Shown here one piece after another: positions 4,943 through 7,406 of a DNA stretch of 7,406 nt (its first letter is position 1; every line of letters begins with the position of its first letter). The notes below the pieces were generated by a model. That model was not told where the DNA came from. It worked only from the letters and a program-made list of their open reading frames with translations, and ran no database searches. The stretch comes from JAUNSR01 sp036655755. Its GTDB lineage: Bacteria; Bacteroidota; Bacteroidia; Bacteroidales; JAUNSR01. The translations under genes were made by a program, and so were the position numbers. The stretch spans positions 1 to 7,406 of the forward strand of contig JAVVPN010000115.1 of assembly GCA_036655755.1 (NCBI GenBank). The letters are read 5' to 3'.

Positions 4943-6496
4943 TTATGCCTGATCGGATGCCATACTCAGCAAAGCCGGATAAATCCGCTCCACACCCGCA
5001 TTCAATACAGAAAAAACAATCTGGTCGCCGGCACGTAGCGTTTCATCCTTATCAAAAGGGATTATTGCTTTATTGCGTAACAAGTTACTGATTTTACATC
5101 CGTAAGGCAGATTGACGGTTTGCTGATTTCTGCCTTCAAAATAAGAATACGGCATCACTTCCATATAAATCGTAAGCCACTCCTTGTCTTTCGAGCGGAT
5201 ACGGTCAAGCAGATTATTGTATAATTCGGCCGGTAACGACTGAATTCGCACAATTGATATCAGGAAATAGCCAATGATACCCACTGCCAGGGCAGGCAGC
5301 AGAATTTCGTAATGACTTGTCATCTCTGTAACCAGCAGGAAGCCGGTCAGCGGCGTACGCATAATCACAACGAAACAGCCACTCATCCCCAAAAACATAA
5401 AATAGGGCACCGACTCCATGCCGCACCAACCGTGGCTGACCAATATCAGGGCAAACAACCGCCCTGTCAGGCCACCCAATGTCAGCAAAGGCAAAAAGGC
5501 CCCTCCCGGAAAAGTGGTTCCCTGCGAATACGCGGTAAAAATGAAAAAAACCACTACATACAACGCTGCCTCAGCCACAGACGAAGAGCCGTTGAGCGCC
5601 TGAGCAATCATAAATTCTTGACCCGAACCCGGCAACGAAGGGATCCAGCTACCCAATATCGCAATACAAACCGCCAGAAAAAACAACCGGAAAGGGGTAC
5701 GCGCCGGATAATGGTTAAACTGCCGACGTATAAACGCCACAAAAACCGTAAAAAGCAGTCCCAGCACCGCAAGTACCGTTCCCATTCCTGCAAAGAAACC
5801 CAGTAAGTGCAAGTCGGGAACAGCCGGACGAATCAATCGGATCTGATCGTAAGCATTAGCCGGCATGAATACAGATGCCAGCAAGCCACTGGTAAGGCCG
5901 GCCAGCAACGCGCAGATGGCCGTACGGTAGTTATTCAGCTTTTGCAACGATTCGATTATATACACCGGCCCGGCCAGCGAGGCGTCGAGCGCAGCCGCGA
6001 TTCCCGCAGATGCCCCTGCGGAGATAAGATATTCTTCCCGGCCGGGAGTAATGCGGCATATTTTCGAAATAATGATTCCCCAATAACCGCCAAACTGAAT
6101 GGAAGGCCCCTCTCGCCCCAGCGCCATTCCGCTTCCCAAAGAACAGATCGCGCCGATAAACTTGCGCATCAGAAACAAAAACGCATTCGAATGGTGCAGA
6201 TGCCCGTTGAGCATCCCCCGTGTTTGTTCGGCACCATTGCCCGCAACCACCGGATAATCGGTTATGAGCCGGTTGACAAATAAAAGTATCGGATAAACAA
6301 CGATTATATAAAGGGGTATCTTAAAATAAACGGGCCATTCGGCGCTCCAGAATCCAACGCGAAGTTCTTGCAAAAAATTGATTCCCCACCGAAAAGCGAG
6401 GCAAAAAAAGCCCACCACGACCCCGACCAGAATACTAACCAGATAGCTTTTCACGTCACGCTTCTCAATAAACCGGCTAATCGGAATCCGTTCCAT
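4943..6496 (-). CDS. CLC-family anion channel/transporter with C-terminal TrkA_C (RCK_C) domain
   Basis: Inner-membrane CLC protein, 517 residues from the ATG at 6496. The frame continues 19 codons upstream to a TTG, but that extension is polar and resembles no CLC N-terminus. Residues ~20-430 are the polytopic CLC core. Landmarks in this numbering: GNGAEQ at 86-91, in the place of GSGIPE of ClC-ec1; GREGP at 127-131 with gating Glu129; LAGPVYIIES ending at Ser183, where ClC-ec1 has IIEE; FPGGAFLP at 329-336, matching the GxFxP filter loop; RTPLTGFLLVTEMT at 380-393; and ELYNNLL with Tyr426, matching ClC-ec1 Tyr445. Residues ~460-511 (LPYGCKIS... IIPFDKDETLRAGDQIVF) form a TrkA_C/RCK_C domain, a probable ligand-sensing module. 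Family is certain; the ion carried and whether it is an H+-coupled exchanger or a channel are not. It diverges from the DUF1460 gene across 114 bp. Confidence 0.94.
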   Translation of the reverse strand: MERIPISRFIEKRDVKSYLVSILVGVVVGFFCLAFRWGINFLQELRVGFWSAEWPVYFKIPLYIIVVYPILLFVNRLITDYPVVAGNGAEQTRGMLNGHLHHSNAFLFLMRKFIGAICSLGSGMALGREGPSIQFGGYWGIIISKICRITPGREEYLISAGASAGIAAALDASLAGPVYIIESLQKLNNYRTAICALLAGLTSGLLASVFMPANAYDQIRLIRPAVPDLHLLGFFAGMGTVLAVLGLLFTVFVAFIRRQFNHYPARTPFRLFFLAVCIAILGSWIPSLPGSGQEFMIAQALNGSSSVAEAALYVVVFFIFTAYSQGTTFPGGAFLPLLTLGGLTGRLFALILVSHGWCGMESVPYFMFLGMSGCFVVIMRTPLTGFLLVTEMTSHYEILLPALAVGIIGYFLISIVRIQSLPAELYNNLLDRIRSKDKEWLTIYMEVMPYSYFEGRNQQTVNLPYGCKISNLLRNKAIIPFDKDETLRAGDQIVFSVLNAGVERIYPALLSMASDQA

Positions 6497-6610
6497 ACAC
6501 ACACTGCTTTTCAGAGAGAAAAACACGTAGTGCGAACGAAATGTTTTTCGCAACCCTTTATGATCGGGTTATTAATGGTATTTTTAAGGGCTGAATATAA
6601 AAAACAAACC

Positions 6611-7406
6611 ATGCTTTCCATCCAACTATACACGTCCGGCAACTCCATCTGCTTAAGGTTACTTACATGTTGCCTGTTTTTCATTTGCTTTACACAAAGT
6701 GGCCATGCTCAGTATTCGTTTGAGGAGGTAAGCCGTGCTTTTTTGGGAAAACCCTATGTAGCTTCCACGCTCGACCGCGATACGACCGAAAAACTGGTGA
6801 TCAATACAAATGAGGTAGATTGCACCACCTTTCTGGAGTATGTGGTAGCCGGAGTAACTGCCCGCGAAATACCCGACAGCTCAAACTCCAAATACCGCGA
6901 AGCGGTACAGAAAATACGCTATCGCAACGGCAAAATATACAACTATGCGTCGCGACTCCATTATTTCTCTGAATGGCTTGCCGAAAACCGCAAAAACGGA
7001 TTGATTTATGACGTTACCGATTCGTTGGGGGGCCGATACGTACAAAAACAGATCAATTTCATGTCCACCCATCCGGCTGCCTATCCGGCATTTCTTAGAA
7101 ATCCGGCCTTACTCGATTCGATAAAAATTACAGAAAGAGCATTGAGCGAAACCTCCGTTTACATTCTGCCGAAAGAACGGATCGAATCGGCCGAATCGCT
7201 AATAAATACAGGCGACCTCATTGCCATCACCACCGCCATCGACGGACTCGATATCACGCACGTCGGTTTTGCCCAACGGGTAAACGGACGCATCCATCTG
7301 CTTCACGCCTCTTCGGTTGCCAAAAAGGTGATCATCGATCCGCTCCCCCTTGCCGCTTATCTGCAAAAGCAAAAAAACGCCACCGGCATCCGGGTATTCC
7401 GGATCA
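6611..7406 (+). CDS. Secreted DUF1460 (N-acetylmuramoyl-L-alanine amidase-like) protein, 3' end cut by the window
   Basis: An open frame of 265 codons runs off the window end. The N-terminus is a Sec signal: Arg16, a hydrophobic core (LLTCCLFFICF, 17-27) and probable cleavage after Ala33 (GHA/QYS). The mature part matches the DUF1460 family, an NlpC/P60-related cysteine peptidase or amidase fold: LGKPYVASTLD at 45-55, then NEVDCTTFLEYV at 67-78 with presumed nucleophile Cys71, GDLIAITT at 201-208, DITHVGFA at 214-221 with presumed catalytic His217, and LLHASS at 230-235. The visible end, GIRVFRI, resembles a family C-terminus, so the stop is probably just beyond the edge. Likely role is cleavage of peptidoglycan peptides in the periplasm; substrate unproven. 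In-frame ATGs at 6560 and 6575 would lengthen the n-region; 6611 gives the most normal signal peptide. No clear promoter is visible in the divergent gap. Confidence 0.88.
   Translation, partial: MLSIQLYTSGNSICLRLLTCCLFFICFTQSGHAQYSFEEVSRAFLGKPYVASTLDRDTTEKLVINTNEVDCTTFLEYVVAGVTAREIPDSSNSKYREAVQKIRYRNGKIYNYASRLHYFSEWLAENRKNGLIYDVTDSLGGRYVQKQINFMSTHPAAYPAFLRNPALLDSIKITERALSETSVYILPKERIESAESLINTGDLIAITTAIDGLDITHVGFAQRVNGRIHLLHASSVAKKVIIDPLPLAAYLQKQKNATGIRVFRI

Noticed and set aside
5312..5806. 164-codon plus-strand frame antisense to the CLC gene
   Set aside because: Its composition (many Gln, Arg, His, Thr) is that of a reverse-strand shadow of a hydrophobic membrane protein, and the sense strand is clearly coding.
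5807..6283. 158-codon plus-strand frame antisense to the CLC gene
   Set aside because: Same reasoning: the CLC signature motifs lie on the opposite strand across this stretch.
6497..6553. TTG at 6553 as start of the CLC gene, adding 19 residues
   Set aside because: No ATG occurs in the added stretch, it is polar and unlike CLC N-termini, and it would consume half of the divergent intergenic region.

Overview
The window looks like chromosomal DNA from a Bacteroidales bacterium, possibly Parabacteroides- or Tannerella-like; the genus is an inference. Evidence: a fimbrillin-type (Mfa-like) lipoprotein, a secreted DUF1460 amidase-like protein, the ispD-recG pair, AT-rich and mostly Shine-Dalgarno-poor leaders, and one good match to the Bacteroides -7 box TAnnTTTG. 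No tRNA, rRNA, CRISPR array, insertion sequence, phage gene or recognisable defence system was seen.

Layout. Six of the seven genes lie on the minus strand; read in their direction (high to low coordinates) they are: a CLC-family anion transporter with a C-terminal TrkA_C/RCK_C domain (6496-4943); a 285-bp AT-rich gap with inverted repeats and a possible structured leader; a lipoprotein of the fimbrillin family (4657-3704); ispD (3632-2967), overlapping recG by one base (2967-871); a 212-bp regulatory gap; ndk (658-176), overlapping by ATGA the start of a secreted protein that leaves the window at base 1. Diverging from the CLC gene on the plus strand is a 3'-truncated gene for a secreted DUF1460 (NlpC/P60-like) protein (6611 to the window end).

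Function. Most of this is housekeeping: isoprenoid precursor synthesis (IspD), replication-fork and recombination repair (RecG), nucleotide balance (Ndk), anion transport (CLC) and probable peptidoglycan turnover or recycling (DUF1460). The fimbrillin is the accessory element: it stands alone, without anchor or tip genes in view, between the transporter and the ispD-recG pair. IspD-recG and ndk-secreted protein are probably each translationally coupled. No terminator is visible between the fimbrillin gene and ispD, so readthrough is possible.

I do not see an undescribed multi-gene system. The points most worth checking are at residue and regulatory scale: a CLC protein with Asn at the filter serine position and Ser at the internal proton-glutamate position; an Ndk with His at the conserved phosphate-binding arginine; and inverted repeats in the leaders of ndk, ispD and the fimbrillin gene. 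The fimbrillin and CLC frames stay open upstream to TTG codons, but ATG starts at 4657 and 6496 are preferred.
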